A DNA stretch of 64,000 nt from Clostridiales bacterium (GTDB lineage: Bacteria; Bacillota; Clostridia; Christensenellales; Borkfalkiaceae): NCBI GenBank assembly GCA_015055945.1, contig SVHH01000004.1, positions 124,001-188,000 on the forward strand, read 5' to 3'. The notes under the pieces were generated by a model that was not told the origin of the DNA, ran no database searches, and worked only from the letters and a program-made list of their open reading frames with translations. The position numbers and the translations under genes were made by a program. This document shows positions 1 to 8,627 of this stretch, piece by piece (the stretch's first letter is position 1; each line of letters begins with the position of its first letter).

Positions 1-1
1 G

Positions 2-547
2 AAAGTTGTTAACAACAGCGCAGTTGAAGAATACGATGCTAAGATTAACGAACTCTTATTTGCTTTCTCAACCGACCCCGGTTCACTCAACACCTATAAA
101 GGTTACACAATTGAGCCTATTCCTGACGTTGGCAGCGAAACTTACGTTCAAGAATTTGCCGATGCTGGTAGAGAACTTATCGCTCTCGGTGGAAAGAGTT
201 ACATCATCGTTGCAACCGATTACGGTTATCACGTAATGTTCTTCTCACAAGCATTTACGGGTATTGAAGGTTTTTCAACTTTAGAAAGTTATCTTAACTT
301 TGCAATGGATACAACTGGTAATGTTTCTTATTGGGAAGATCAAATGAAAGCACTCGTTGAAAACTGGGATGATGAAGACGTTGATACTGACACCTTCCTT
401 TACAAGTTCTTCAATAGCGTAGCTTCTACTAGAGTATCAAAACAAATCAGCAAAGTTCAAAACAAGCTCTTAAACGACCACGTTTATAACGCTAACGGCG
501 GCGTAACCAAATACGCTGATAGATATGCTGATTTGATTGAAGGCTAA
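2..547 (+). CDS. PpiC/PrsA-like peptidyl-prolyl isomerase, C-terminal part (5' truncated)
   Basis: The reading frame is open from base 2 and runs to TAA at 545-547, so only the last 181 residues are present. Segments such as LLFAFSTDPGSLNTYKGY, an EFADAGRELIALG-like stretch and YGYHVMF resemble the parvulin rotamase fold of extracytoplasmic foldases, in which the 'FSTDPGS...GYHI' pattern is typical. Such proteins help secreted proteins fold outside the membrane. The signal peptide would lie upstream of the window. The 103-residue ORF that starts at 236 is an internal ATG of the same frame. A terminator follows. The family call rests on motif resemblance only. Confidence 0.7.
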   Translation, partial: KVVNNSAVEEYDAKINELLFAFSTDPGSLNTYKGYTIEPIPDVGSETYVQEFADAGRELIALGGKSYIIVATDYGYHVMFFSQAFTGIEGFSTLESYLNFAMDTTGNVSYWEDQMKALVENWDDEDVDTDTFLYKFFNSVASTRVSKQISKVQNKLLNDHVYNANGGVTKYADRYADLIEG

Positions 548-563
548 TATTAAAAATAAAATT

Positions 564-600
564 AAACGCAGGCTTAACCTTAATTAAACCTGCGTTTTCT
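564..600 (+). terminator. Rho-independent terminator after the foldase gene
   Basis: A 9-bp stem, AAACGCAGG (564-572) pairing with CCTGCGTTT (589-597), is followed by a short T-rich tail. It lies 17 bases after the stop codon. Confidence 0.8.
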
Positions 601-610
601 TAATTGAAAT

Positions 611-1201
611 ATGGTATTATTTTTTGACACGGAAACAACTTCGCTTAACCCCGGTCAAATCTGTCAACTGTCTTACATAATGCAAGAAGGCGACCTTTTG
701 AGTGCGCGCAACTTGTTTTTTACGGTTGATAATATGGATTATTCGGCTTACTTAGTTCACGGTTTTTCAATAGGGAAATTAAAAGAACTTTCTGGGGATA
801 AGCGCTTTAGTGATTACATAGAAGTTATAGAAAACGACTTTTCTAAAGCCGACCTAATAGTTTCGCACAACACCGCGTTCGACTTTTCATTTATGCGCGC
901 GGAGTTTGAAAGGCTTGGCAAGGTTTTTGAGATAAAAAACGAGTTTTGCACAATGAAAAAGTTTACACCCGTTTGTAAACTTCCAAAAAAGAAAGGCGAA
1001 GGGTATAAGTACCCAAAACTAGCCGAACTTTGTGCACACTTTGAAATAAGTGATAATAAAATTCAAGAAGTTTCTAAAAAAGTTTTTGGAAACGCGGCAA
1101 ACTTCCACGATGCGCGTTTTGATACCACGGCAGTTTTTCTAGCGTTTAATTACGCCGCAAAACAAGCGAAAGAGTGCGAAGAAATAAAAAGATATTTATA
1201 A
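611..1201 (+). CDS. DnaQ-like 3'-5' exonuclease (DEDDh family)
   Basis: This 196-aa protein has the three exonuclease motifs of the DnaQ/epsilon superfamily. Exo I is FFDTET near residue 5 (Asp6, Glu8), Exo II is the SHNTAFDFSFM segment in mid-protein, and Exo III is HDARFDTT near residue 165, the DEDDh type. These enzymes remove nucleotides from 3' ends using two metal ions. No helicase or BRCT domain is attached, so it may be a proofreading factor, an oligoribonuclease-like enzyme or a general DNA-processing nuclease. The ATG at 611 is the first in-frame start; the ribosome site is weak. Confidence 0.82.
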   Translation: MVLFFDTETTSLNPGQICQLSYIMQEGDLLSARNLFFTVDNMDYSAYLVHGFSIGKLKELSGDKRFSDYIEVIENDFSKADLIVSHNTAFDFSFMRAEFERLGKVFEIKNEFCTMKKFTPVCKLPKKKGEGYKYPKLAELCAHFEISDNKIQEVSKKVFGNAANFHDARFDTTAVFLAFNYAAKQAKECEEIKRYL

Positions 1202-1226
1202 CTAGTTTTACAAAAGGAAAAGTAAA

Positions 1227-2210
1227 ATGGGAATTGATTTTGTTACGGTTTTAATAGCGGTTATCTCGCTTATACTTTTAGCAGTACCTGCATTTATCTT
1301 GAATAAAATGAAACTTTTGCCTGAAAAGGCAAGTGAAGTTTTATCAACTATCGTTCTTTACGGCTGTCAACCGGCACTCGTGTTTATGAGTTTTCAAGGT
1401 AAAGAATTTGATTCTTCTATCGCAATGAATATGCTTATCGTTGCGGGTATTGCGTTTGCAGTGCACTTAGCAATGTTCGTTGTTGTTAAAATCTTCGTTC
1501 GTGGCGACAGTGCTAAACTTCGCTGCGTGCGCGCGGCAAGTGTTTTCGGTAACTGCGCATATATGGGCGTTCCGTTCTTGCAAACACTTTTTGGTGCGTC
1601 TACCGTTTGGGGCGAAATTATGATTTACACCGCAGTCGTATTGACCGTGTTCAATATTCTTAACTGGACGCTCGGTGTGTATTTAGTTACTGGCAGCATG
1701 AAAAACGTTTCATTAAAGAAAATTATTCTTAACCCTACGATTATTGCAATCGTTTTGGGTTTCGTGTTGTTTATAACGCTCAAAAAACCGCTCGTGGACC
1801 TTGCTGCTGACGGCTCTACTTTGGACTTGATTTTAACTAACCTTGCAAACGCGTGCAACTTCCTTGGTAACACCGTTACTCCGCTTGCGATGTTCGTTAT
1901 AGGTATAAGACTTTCTAATCTAGAAGTTAAAAAGTTATTTAGCGATAAATGGGCGTACATAACTTCTTTCTTAAAGTTAGTTGTGTGTTCACTAATTACC
2001 ATAGCAATTATTGCATTTTTACCTATCTCAATGGAAGTTAAGAATACGCTCTTCTTCTTGCTTTCAATGCCGTGCGCAACCAGTACCGCACTCTTTGCTG
2101 TTCAGTTCGGCGCTGATGGCGACTCTGCTTCAATTTACGTGTTATTATCAACCGTTTTGTCAATAGTGGTAATTCCGCTTATGTATATGTTGTTTAGCGC
2201 GTTGATATAA
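1227..2210 (+). CDS. AEC (auxin efflux carrier) family permease
   Basis: This 327-aa, very hydrophobic protein has about ten predicted membrane helices arranged as two halves joined by a charged loop. The N-terminal LAVPAFILNKMKLLP segment and the later GNTVTPLAMFVIGIRL segment match the AEC family (TC 2.A.69), whose bacterial members move organic acids such as malate or malonate. The substrate here cannot be read from sequence. An AAAAGGAAAAG ribosome site precedes ATG 1227. A terminator shared with the convergent gene follows. Confidence 0.85.
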   Translation: MGIDFVTVLIAVISLILLAVPAFILNKMKLLPEKASEVLSTIVLYGCQPALVFMSFQGKEFDSSIAMNMLIVAGIAFAVHLAMFVVVKIFVRGDSAKLRCVRAASVFGNCAYMGVPFLQTLFGASTVWGEIMIYTAVVLTVFNILNWTLGVYLVTGSMKNVSLKKIILNPTIIAIVLGFVLFITLKKPLVDLAADGSTLDLILTNLANACNFLGNTVTPLAMFVIGIRLSNLEVKKLFSDKWAYITSFLKLVVCSLITIAIIAFLPISMEVKNTLFFLLSMPCATSTALFAVQFGADGDSASIYVLLSTVLSIVVIPLMYMLFSALI

Positions 2211-2224
2211 AAATGATAAAATAA

Positions 2225-2258
2225 AAGAGAGTATCGTTTTGATACTCTCTTATTTTTT
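2225..2258. terminator. Bidirectional terminator between convergent genes
   Basis: Stem AGAGAGTATC (2226-2235) and GATACTCTCT (2241-2250) has T-rich sequence on both strands. It serves the AEC permease on the plus strand and the small membrane protein on the minus strand. Confidence 0.8.
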
Positions 2259-2264
2259 TACTAA

Positions 2265-2549
2265 TTAGTCTCTAGGTCTTTTGTGTGAAGCATAGATGTC
2301 AACGTCAATTCTCTTCATTCTTGCCTTGTATGATTTAGCACGCATTTTAGTGGGGATTTCAAAAAAGATAAGTGCGATAATTGCTAAAACCCAAAGAACG
2401 CCTAAAGCAATCCACCATAAAATGTTTACAAAGAAGAAAAGAATTCGAAGCATAACGCCACCAAAACCATTAAGTTCCATATCCTTACCTAAATACCATT
2501 TACTAAGGTTTACCATTTTCTTAAGAATAGTGGATTCGATCTTTGCCAT
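2265..2549 (-). CDS. Small membrane protein of unknown function
   Basis: This 94-aa protein has one long hydrophobic stretch of about 25 residues, FVNILWWIALGVLWVLAI and onward, which could form one or two membrane helices. It is flanked by basic N- and C-terminal segments. I chose the ATG at 2549 because an AAGGAG site lies 8 nt upstream; a GTG at 2558 is also in frame but lies too close to that site. The overlapping plus-strand ORF (2296-2598) lacks such a site. I do not recognise a family. Confidence 0.65.
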   Translation of the reverse strand: MAKIESTILKKMVNLSKWYLGKDMELNGFGGVMLRILFFFVNILWWIALGVLWVLAIIALIFFEIPTKMRAKSYKARMKRIDVDIYASHKRPRD

Positions 2550-2666
2550 GATTTTCACTCCTTATATTAATATATATTTTTTAACGATTAAATTATAACA
2601 AAAAACTGTAGATAAGTCAATAAAATAAAAGTATTATTGCATTTTTTTATTTTATGTTCTAAACGC

Positions 2667-2695
2667 TTGAAAAAAAACAGAGTATTTGATAAAAT
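2667..2695 (+). promoter_or_regulatory. Promoter of tRNA-Gln
   Basis: TTGAAA (2667-2672), a 17-bp spacer and TAAAAT (2690-2695) place a start about 10 nt upstream of the mature tRNA. Confidence 0.65.
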
Positions 2696-2712
2696 ACAAA
2701 AGTAGCATAAAT

Positions 2713-2787
2713 AGGGGTATCGCCAAGCGGTAAGGCAACGGCCTCTGACTCCGTTACGCGTAGGTTCGAATCCTGCTACCCCTGCCA
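2713..2787 (+). tRNA. tRNA-Gln (CTG anticodon)
   Basis: A cloverleaf can be drawn. The acceptor is AGGGGTA/TACCCCT, the discriminator is G and CCA is encoded. The anticodon loop is CTCTGAC, giving CTG. The T-arm contains GGTTCGAATCC. The last base pair of the anticodon stem is a C-T mismatch. It reads CAG codons. Confidence 0.9.
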
Positions 2788-2794
2788 AACAAAG

Positions 2795-2818
2795 AACACC
2801 CTTTTGGGTGTTTTTTGT
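2795..2818 (+). terminator. Terminator of tRNA-Gln
   Basis: Stem AACACCC/GGGTGTT with a TTTT loop and a run of six T begins 8 nt after the CCA end. Confidence 0.85.
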
Positions 2819-2837
2819 TTGCGTATGAGTAGTAGAT

Positions 2838-2932
2838 TGATTAGGTTCTAAGGTTCGCCCGTCATATGACGGACAAACTTTGACGGACAAGGGGATCGTA
2901 GCGCAAGCGGAGATTTATCCTGCTACGAAGAT
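2838..2932 (+). repeat. tRNA-downstream repeat, copy 1 (ends in a tRNA-Gln 3'-tail fragment)
   Basis: This holds a GGTTCG motif, ACTTTGAC, TGACGGACAAG, ATCGTAGCGCA and GGAGAT. It is followed by ATCCTGCTAC (2917-2926), identical to the 3' part of the tRNA-Gln just upstream. A related element lies downstream of tRNA-Glu (9077-9180, minus strand) in the same orientation relative to its tRNA. No ORF is convincing here. Confidence 0.6.
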
Positions 2933-2940
2933 AATGAACA

Positions 2941-2984
2941 ATAAACATAAAAAAGCACCTTTGGGGTGCTTTTTTATGTTTATT
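2941..2984 (+). terminator. Second terminator after the tRNA-Gln repeat
   Basis: A long near-perfect inverted repeat, ATAAACATAAAAAAGCACC with its complement, is centred near 2962 and contains a T run. It closes the tRNA-Gln/repeat unit. Confidence 0.8.
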
Positions 2985-3002
2985 GTTACCTTTATATAAT
3001 TA

Positions 3003-3031
3003 TTGACTAAAAATGTATAAAGTGATAAAAT
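3003..3031 (+). promoter_or_regulatory. Promoter of the U32-family gene
   Basis: TTGACT (3003-3008), a 17-bp spacer and TAAAAT (3026-3031) lie about 40 nt before the start codon at 3070. Confidence 0.65.
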
Positions 3032-3069
3032 AAAAGTGTGTTAATTAATTTATTCTTTAATGAGAGATT

Positions 3070-5073
3070 ATGAAGATTTTATCCCCTGCGGGCAATTTTG
3101 AATGTTTAAAAGCCGCTATTTTTAACGGCGCTGATGAAGTTTATCTTGGGATAAACGAGTTTAACGCGCGCAATAATATCGATGGATTTACAATGGCTAA
3201 CTTGAAGGATGCCGTTGACTTTTGTCATATTTACGGCGTAAAGGTGTGTCTTGCGATAAATATACTCTTTACTGATTTAGAACTTCAAGACGCTTTGGAT
3301 ATTATTGTTAAAGCGTACAACTTAGGCGTTGACGCGTTCATTATTCAAGATTTAGGGCTGATTAAACTAATGGCGGAAAATTACCCCAAAATAGAACTTC
3401 ACGCAAGTACGCAAATGGCTATCCACAACTTAGAAGGCGCACTATATTTAAAACAGTTTGGGATTAAAAGGATTGTTCTCGCAAGGGAAACACCTTTAGA
3501 CGAAATAAAAAGAATAAAACAAAATACTGATTTTGAAATAGAATACTTTGCGCAAGGCGCGCTTTGTGTAAGTTTTTCAGGTAATTGCTATCTTTCTTCT
3601 TATCTTTTTAATGCAAGCGGAAATAGGGGGCGCTGCAAGCAACTTTGTCGCTTGCCTTACACCCTTTGTAAAAACGGCAAATCTTTGAAAAAAGGCTATC
3701 TTTTAAGTGCAAAAGATTTTAATATGATAGAAAAACTTGATGCTTTGTTAGATGCGGGCGTTGACGTTTTGAAAATTGAAGGCAGAGCAAGGCGACCTTT
3801 CTACGTTGCAACCGCAACTAAAGAATATAAAAAGGCGTTAGACGGTAAAAAGACAAGTCAAGATAACCTTAAACTTGCGTTTAATCGTGAATATACCGCG
3901 GGGTACTTTGATGGAAATGGCAAGATTATATCAAATCTTCAAAACCATATCGGCATATTTATCGGCAAGGTTGAAAAGGTTAATAAGGGCAAAAACTTTA
4001 ACCAAGTTTATTTTTATTCTAACCGAAATCTTTCGCCAAAATCATCATTGAAAGTATTTAATAACGGCACTGAAAAGAGCGTTTTAACCGCGTACGACTT
4101 AAAGAATATTTCAAGCGGTAAATATATGCTAACAACCACGCAAAATTTAGCAGTGGGGGATAGTTTAAATTTAATAATTGATGCGGAATTAGAAAATAAA
4201 ACCTTATCGGCAACCTTAAAAAGAATGGTTGACTTAAAAATTTGGGCTTACGCTAACGCTAAAATAAAAGCGACGGCAAAACTTGGCGGGGCAATAGTAG
4301 AAGTGTTTGGCGAGATTTTAGATAAAGCGCAAAAAATTCCGTTATCAATTGAAGATTTAGCCCTAAACTTTGCAAAAAGCGAGTATTTCGAGCCAAACAT
4401 TACAGAGTTTAATACGGACGGAGTATTTATTCAAAAGAGCAAACTCAACGAGTTTAGAAGAACTGTTTACGACAGCCTTTACAACCAATTGATAACGGTT
4501 GAACGTGTACCGTTAAAGGCAATAAATATCTGTAGTAAAAAGCCAGTCAAAGCATTTATAGACTTTGAATTTATTAACGATACAAACTGTGATTTGACTG
4601 CCAAAAATATAGTTTATTCGCCCGAAGTTTACGAACTTGACAAAGTGCTTGCGTTAAAGAAAAAGTGCTTAAATCAAGGCAAAAAACTCTATCTTGACAC
4701 GCCTAACTTTGCTTTAAAAAAAGATATTGAATTACTTAAAGATTTAGTTGAAAAAACTGGTGTAGGAATAATTGCAAATAACTATTATGCACTTAAATTT
4801 AATACGGAAATTATAATCGGTGGTGGGCTTAACGTATATAACTCGGTAACTGCATCACATTACAATAAGCCGATAATTTCAGCAGAAGACGGCGTTTTAG
4901 ATAGAACTGACTTTGCTTATATGACGCTTCGCCATTGTCCGATAAAAAATCATATCGGCGGAGATTGCAATAATTGTAAATATTCAGACGGATATTTGTA
5001 CAAAATGGATAGCGGAAAAGAATTAAAATTAAAGCGTAAAAAATTATCTACTTGCACTTTTTATTTGGTGTAA
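3070..5073 (+). CDS. U32 family protein, RlhA/TrhP-like RNA hydroxylation factor
   Basis: This 667-aa protein begins MKILSPAGNFECLKAAIFNG, the classic U32 'peptidase' opening. It carries the family signature (ELHASTQMAIHN, then FAQGALCVSFSGNC...GNRGRCKQLCRLPY) at about residues 115-200, with clustered cysteines thought to bind an iron-sulfur centre. A long C-terminal extension ends in CPIKNHIGGDCNNCKYSDG. Members of this length (about 650 aa, with a DUF3656-type middle) include E. coli RlhA, needed for 5-hydroxycytidine in 23S rRNA; shorter relatives (TrhP) act on tRNA. The substrate here is inferred from length only. It stops 12 nt before the next gene, so the two are probably co-transcribed. 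Confidence 0.82.
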   Translation: MKILSPAGNFECLKAAIFNGADEVYLGINEFNARNNIDGFTMANLKDAVDFCHIYGVKVCLAINILFTDLELQDALDIIVKAYNLGVDAFIIQDLGLIKLMAENYPKIELHASTQMAIHNLEGALYLKQFGIKRIVLARETPLDEIKRIKQNTDFEIEYFAQGALCVSFSGNCYLSSYLFNASGNRGRCKQLCRLPYTLCKNGKSLKKGYLLSAKDFNMIEKLDALLDAGVDVLKIEGRARRPFYVATATKEYKKALDGKKTSQDNLKLAFNREYTAGYFDGNGKIISNLQNHIGIFIGKVEKVNKGKNFNQVYFYSNRNLSPKSSLKVFNNGTEKSVLTAYDLKNISSGKYMLTTTQNLAVGDSLNLIIDAELENKTLSATLKRMVDLKIWAYANAKIKATAKLGGAIVEVFGEILDKAQKIPLSIEDLALNFAKSEYFEPNITEFNTDGVFIQKSKLNEFRRTVYDSLYNQLITVERVPLKAINICSKKPVKAFIDFEFINDTNCDLTAKNIVYSPEVYELDKVLALKKKCLNQGKKLYLDTPNFALKKDIELLKDLVEKTGVGIIANNYYALKFNTEIIIGGGLNVYNSVTASHYNKPIISAEDGVLDRTDFAYMTLRHCPIKNHIGGDCNNCKYSDGYLYKMDSGKELKLKRKKLSTCTFYLV

Positions 5074-5085
5074 AAGGAGAAAGGT

Positions 5086-6348
5086 ATGGCTAAAAATATC
5101 AAAGAACAACTAAAGAAAAGAAAGATTTCTAAACCCAACTTCATGTATAACTTGCTAGGCTGGGTGTGGAAAACTTTCGTTGCAAAAAAGTATAACGTTC
5201 ACTATAATATCAAAGCGGACGTTAGTAAAGAAAAGAACCAATTTATATTTATAAGTAACCACGCGTCGCGCTTAGATTACATCTTTACGGGCGTGCCCGC
5301 ACTTCCCAATAGAATGAATTTCGTTGCGGGGTATAATGAATTTTTCCGTTCACACTTAGCGGGTGTGTTTAACCTTTTGAAAGTTATTCCAAAAAGAAAC
5401 TTTGTGCCCGATAACTATACTTTAAGAGAAGTTAGAACTATCTTAAAAGACAACGGAAACATTATGATTTTCCCCGAAGGCATGAGTTCAATTTCGGGTG
5501 CAAATCAACCGGTTGCCGTGGGAACTGGTAAAATGATTAAGCATTTTAAACTTCCGGTTTACTGCTCGGTTATCAAGGGCGGATATTTAACCAGCCCCAA
5601 GTATAACCTTAACGATCGATTAGGTAGAGTGGAAGTTGATATAGATTTACTTTTTACTAAAGAAGATTTAGAAAAATATTCCGCGGAAGAAATTGAAAAT
5701 ATTATCAATAAGACCATTTATCACGATGATTACGCTTGGAATAAAGTTCAAAAGAACGAGTATAATATCGGCGATAACGGTGCAGAGCATTTAGAAGACC
5801 TATTGTTTTGGTGTCCTAAGTGTAAAAAACAACACGTTATGAAAAGTGAAGGCAACAAACTTTACTGCACGGCGTGTGGTAACGGTATGACTATTGATAA
5901 AACTTATGCTATGACACCATTAGACGACACTTGCGTTATCCCCGAAACTCAAACCGAGTGGTTTAATATGCAGCGCGCGGTAATTAGGGAAGAAGTAAAG
6001 GATGAAAAATTTGTTTTAACCGAAAAGGTTAAACTTGGCACTCTCCCCGATAACGGAATGCTTAAAAATCAAGCAACTTCTTTAATTGTTGGCGAAGGCA
6101 CGCTTACTTTAAATCGCAAAGGTTTAGAGTATAAAGGCACTAAAGACGGCAAAGAATTTACTTTCTTTATCGACAGCGTAAACTTACCCACATACGGTAT
6201 GTGTACTGATTTAAGTCGTTTCTATACTTTCGTTGACGGCGAATTTTACGAATTTTACCCCGAGCACAGCGTAGTTGAAAAGTTCTTCTTAGCAACTGAA
6301 GAGTTGCATAGGCTAAATGGTGGGAAGTGGAAAGACTTTAATTTTTAA
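5086..6348 (+). CDS. 1-acylglycerol-3-phosphate acyltransferase-like protein with zinc ribbon
   Basis: This 420-aa protein has the PlsC signatures: the NHASRLD catalytic box (NHx4D) near residue 58 and FPEGMSS near residue 130. It probably transfers an acyl chain in phospholipid synthesis at the membrane. The C-terminal half is unusual for PlsC. CPKC and CTAC pairs around residues 245-265 form a probable zinc ribbon, and a beta-rich tail of about 150 residues follows. The total length is nearly double the usual 240 aa, so a specialised acceptor is possible. An AAGGAG site precedes ATG 5086. Confidence 0.75.
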   Translation: MAKNIKEQLKKRKISKPNFMYNLLGWVWKTFVAKKYNVHYNIKADVSKEKNQFIFISNHASRLDYIFTGVPALPNRMNFVAGYNEFFRSHLAGVFNLLKVIPKRNFVPDNYTLREVRTILKDNGNIMIFPEGMSSISGANQPVAVGTGKMIKHFKLPVYCSVIKGGYLTSPKYNLNDRLGRVEVDIDLLFTKEDLEKYSAEEIENIINKTIYHDDYAWNKVQKNEYNIGDNGAEHLEDLLFWCPKCKKQHVMKSEGNKLYCTACGNGMTIDKTYAMTPLDDTCVIPETQTEWFNMQRAVIREEVKDEKFVLTEKVKLGTLPDNGMLKNQATSLIVGEGTLTLNRKGLEYKGTKDGKEFTFFIDSVNLPTYGMCTDLSRFYTFVDGEFYEFYPEHSVVEKFFLATEELHRLNGGKWKDFNF

Positions 6349-6351
6349 GGC

Positions 6352-6530
6352 ATATTTACGGCGCAATACTGTGTCAAGCATCAGTTTGCCTTGATTGCGT
6401 ACGGCAAGTACGCGCACATCGTCAAACTTCGCGTTTCCTTGTCTTGCTTGTAACTATGTCTTAAAACGAGTTTCATATCATATTTACGGCGCAATACTGC
6501 GAGCCTTGCCTAACTTGTATCTATCACACT
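6352..6530. repeat. Dispersed intergenic repeat family, copy A
   Basis: This holds two copies of a CATATTTACGGCGCAATACTG unit (starting near 6351 and 6479; the core CGGCGCAATACTG is identical). It also has CCTTGTCTTGCTTGTAACTATG and GCGAGCCT. The same words recur at 26816-27035 and 35803-36110. No supported gene lies here. Confidence 0.6.
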
Positions 6531-6554
6531 TAAAACAATGTCAAAAATAATAAC

Positions 6555-6590
6555 AAAAAAAAGCCACTCTGGAAAGAGTGGCTTTTTAGT
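6555..6590. terminator. Terminator of purC (bidirectional)
   Basis: Stem AAGCCACTCT/AGAGTGGCTT has A/T tracts on both sides. It lies just past the purC stop on the minus strand. Confidence 0.85.
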
Positions 6591-6600
6591 TTTAATTAAA

Positions 6601-7299
6601 TTATCTGTTGTTGATGAGTTTGGTAAGTTCAACGGGTTCAACGATTTGGTCGCCCTTGTAAACACGCATATTGCCTGATGCAATTTCGTCAATCAAGATA
6701 ACTTCGCCGTTGTTGTAACCGAATTCAAACTTAATATCCCAAAGGTCAAGACCGATTTCTTTTAAGTCGTCAGCAACGATTTTGGTGATTTTCAAGGTTT
6801 GAGCCTTCATTTCTTCAAACATTTCGGGGGTCATAACCTTTAATGCCGCCAAGCCTTCACCAGTAACAAGGGGATCGCCCTTTTCGTCGTTCTTGAAAGT
6901 GCATTCAACGTAGCCACCTTCAAGTCTAGTACCGTTCTTAATATATTCGCCGTATCTTCTAATGAAACTGCCGGTAGCAACCAAACGGCAAATAACTTCT
7001 AAACCGTTACCGCCTTGAGCCTTACCAAAGCATTCAGCAGGAAGAACTTCCATAGTAGCGTTTTCAATATCAGCAGAAACGTAATGGGTTTTAATGCCTG
7101 CTTTTTTTAACATTTCAAAGTAGTATACTGAAGTTTGAAGGTTAGCCTTACCGATACCGTCGATAGTCAAGCCAACGGCGTTTTCACCGGGGTCGAACAC
7201 ACCGTCTTTACCAGTGCAATCATCTTTGAACTTTAAGAGAACGTTGCCGTTTTCAAGTTGATAAACGTCTTTTGTTTTACCTGAGTACAATTTTTTCAT
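6601..7299 (-). CDS. purC: Phosphoribosylaminoimidazole-succinocarboxamide synthase
   Basis: This 232-aa SAICAR synthetase joins CAIR and aspartate with ATP in purine synthesis. The N-terminal [26 protein letters not shown] is the family's nucleotide-binding opening, and [17 protein letters not shown] is the conserved second motif. [10 protein letters not shown] and [16 protein letters not shown] match the C-terminal catalytic region in a divergent form. No other pur gene is nearby. An AGAAGGT ribosome site precedes ATG. A weak minus-strand promoter is visible at TATACT (7322-7327) and TTGCGT (7346-7351). The gene stands alone and is flanked by a terminator. Confidence 0.92.
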   Translation of the reverse strand: MKKLYSGKTKDVYQLENGNVLLKFKDDCTGKDGVFDPGENAVGLTIDGIGKANLQTSVYYFEMLKKAGIKTHYVSADIENATMEVLPAECFGKAQGGNGLEVICRLVATGSFIRRYGEYIKNGTRLEGGYVECTFKNDEKGDPLVTGEGLAALKVMTPEMFEEMKAQTLKITKIVADDLKEIGLDLWDIKFEFGYNNGEVILIDEIASGNMRVYKGDQIVEPVELTKLINNR

Positions 7300-7489
7300 A
7301 AATAAAACCTTCTATAAATATAGTATAAAAATATAATAACCTAAAACGCAAAATTTTGCAAGAAAATGAATATAGTTATTAAAAATTTTACTAAAAAATT
7401 TATTATATAAGGTATAAGTATTAAAAAACACAAAAAATAAAAAAATTAAATATTGCACATGTAATGTCCTATATTTCTATTAAAAGTCC

Positions 7490-7518
7490 TTGAATAATAC
7501 CTTTAAAAGTGGTATTAT
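7490..7518 (+). promoter_or_regulatory. Promoter with internal inverted repeat, XRE module
   Basis: TTGAAT (7490-7495), 17 bp and TATTAT (7513-7518) form a promoter. An exact inverted repeat, ATAATACC (7494-7501) and GGTATTAT (7511-7518), spans the spacer and the -10. This is the layout expected of an operator for the HTH protein encoded immediately downstream. Confidence 0.6.
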
Positions 7519-7560
7519 GTGATTGTAAGGTTAACCAAAGAAAAATTTAGGAGTAATAAA

Positions 7561-8625
7561 ATGAACAAATCAACTTTTATTAAAAACTGTAGCAAAAAAT
7601 TAGGTAAAAACATTAATCAATTTATCATCTCTACGCAAAATGAAAAGAACAAACTTACAAGAGTTGCTTTTGGGGAAAAGGTTAATAAATTGTTAGGGTT
7701 GGATAATTTTGATACTCAATCGATTTATAAAAAAGTATCAAGATGGATATCAGCAGACGCTTTTCCTGATTTGCCGACAATTATTGCTATTGCAAAGGTT
7801 ATGGGAGTTTCTATCGATGAGTTATTTAGAGATGAGATAAATACTTTGTCAAAAACGGCTCATTTAACAATAGAAGAAAAAAACATACTTAAAAAACTTA
7901 TATTAAATAAGAATAAATATAATAATAGAATCGCTAATATGTATGTTCCTTATGCTTTTAATAAAGAAGAAATAGATGTAAAGCAAGATATTTTTACAAG
8001 AGATGAAATTATTAAAATATATACGGAAAAGGCCGCTGATAAGTGGAGAATGAATAACATCGGTTATTTTATTGAACTTTATAATAATATTAAAAATAAA
8101 GAAAATATTCAAGAATTGAAGAAGCATTTTTCAAGAGTATATAGCGTAAAGTTCATTGAACAAAATGAACAAGCAGAAAATTTAGAGCCAATAATCTATT
8201 CAAATACTCCTGTTTTTTATAGTAAGATTAATGAGTATTGGAAGACTGAAAACAGTTGCGATTTTTATAATATTGAATTTTTTGAAGAAAAAAGTTATGA
8301 CTTTGATATGGACTTGCAAACCATAGATATGGCATTGGTATATAAAAGCAAAATATTTGCTGAAACAGTTTATAAGAAGAATTTTGAAAGTTTAATTAAT
8401 AAGGGTATCATTACTCCTTCAAAAGAAGAAGCATTCGTTGCTGAGTGGAGTGATGGGACGGTAACGGAAGGCGTATACCAAATGGATAAAAGAATAAATA
8501 TCTTTACAAACGGAGACGGATATAATACGGAATATACTTTAGAAACAATATGTTTTTCATTTGATATAAACTTGACGGAAATTGAAATTAACGATTTTTT
8601 AAGAAATGAAAAACAAGGAGAATAA
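7561..8625 (+). CDS. XRE-type helix-turn-helix protein with large C-terminal domain
   Basis: This 354-aa protein has an N-terminal DNA-binding region (about residues 1-90). The stretch SRWISADAFPDLPTIIAIAK, followed by VMGVSIDELF, is the recognition and closing part of an XRE helix-turn-helix. The remaining 260 residues are rich in Asn, Lys and Ile and match no family I know. I chose ATG 7561 because a TAGGAG site lies 8 nt upstream; the frame also opens at GTG 7519, next to the -10 box. It is more AT-rich than its neighbours. With the next gene (2-nt gap) it forms a two-gene accessory unit, probably autoregulated. Confidence 0.7.
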   Translation: MNKSTFIKNCSKKLGKNINQFIISTQNEKNKLTRVAFGEKVNKLLGLDNFDTQSIYKKVSRWISADAFPDLPTIIAIAKVMGVSIDELFRDEINTLSKTAHLTIEEKNILKKLILNKNKYNNRIANMYVPYAFNKEEIDVKQDIFTRDEIIKIYTEKAADKWRMNNIGYFIELYNNIKNKENIQELKKHFSRVYSVKFIEQNEQAENLEPIIYSNTPVFYSKINEYWKTENSCDFYNIEFFEEKSYDFDMDLQTIDMALVYKSKIFAETVYKKNFESLINKGIITPSKEEAFVAEWSDGTVTEGVYQMDKRINIFTNGDGYNTEYTLETICFSFDINLTEIEINDFLRNEKQGE

Positions 8626-8627
8626 TA

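Noticed and set aside
1625-2002. 125-codon minus-strand ORF inside the AEC permease
   Set aside because: It is a shadow of a well-supported membrane protein gene, with no ribosome site and no recognisable content.
2296-2598. 100-codon plus-strand ORF opposite the small membrane protein
   Set aside because: The minus-strand gene has an AAGGAG site and a coherent membrane helix; the plus-strand frame has neither.
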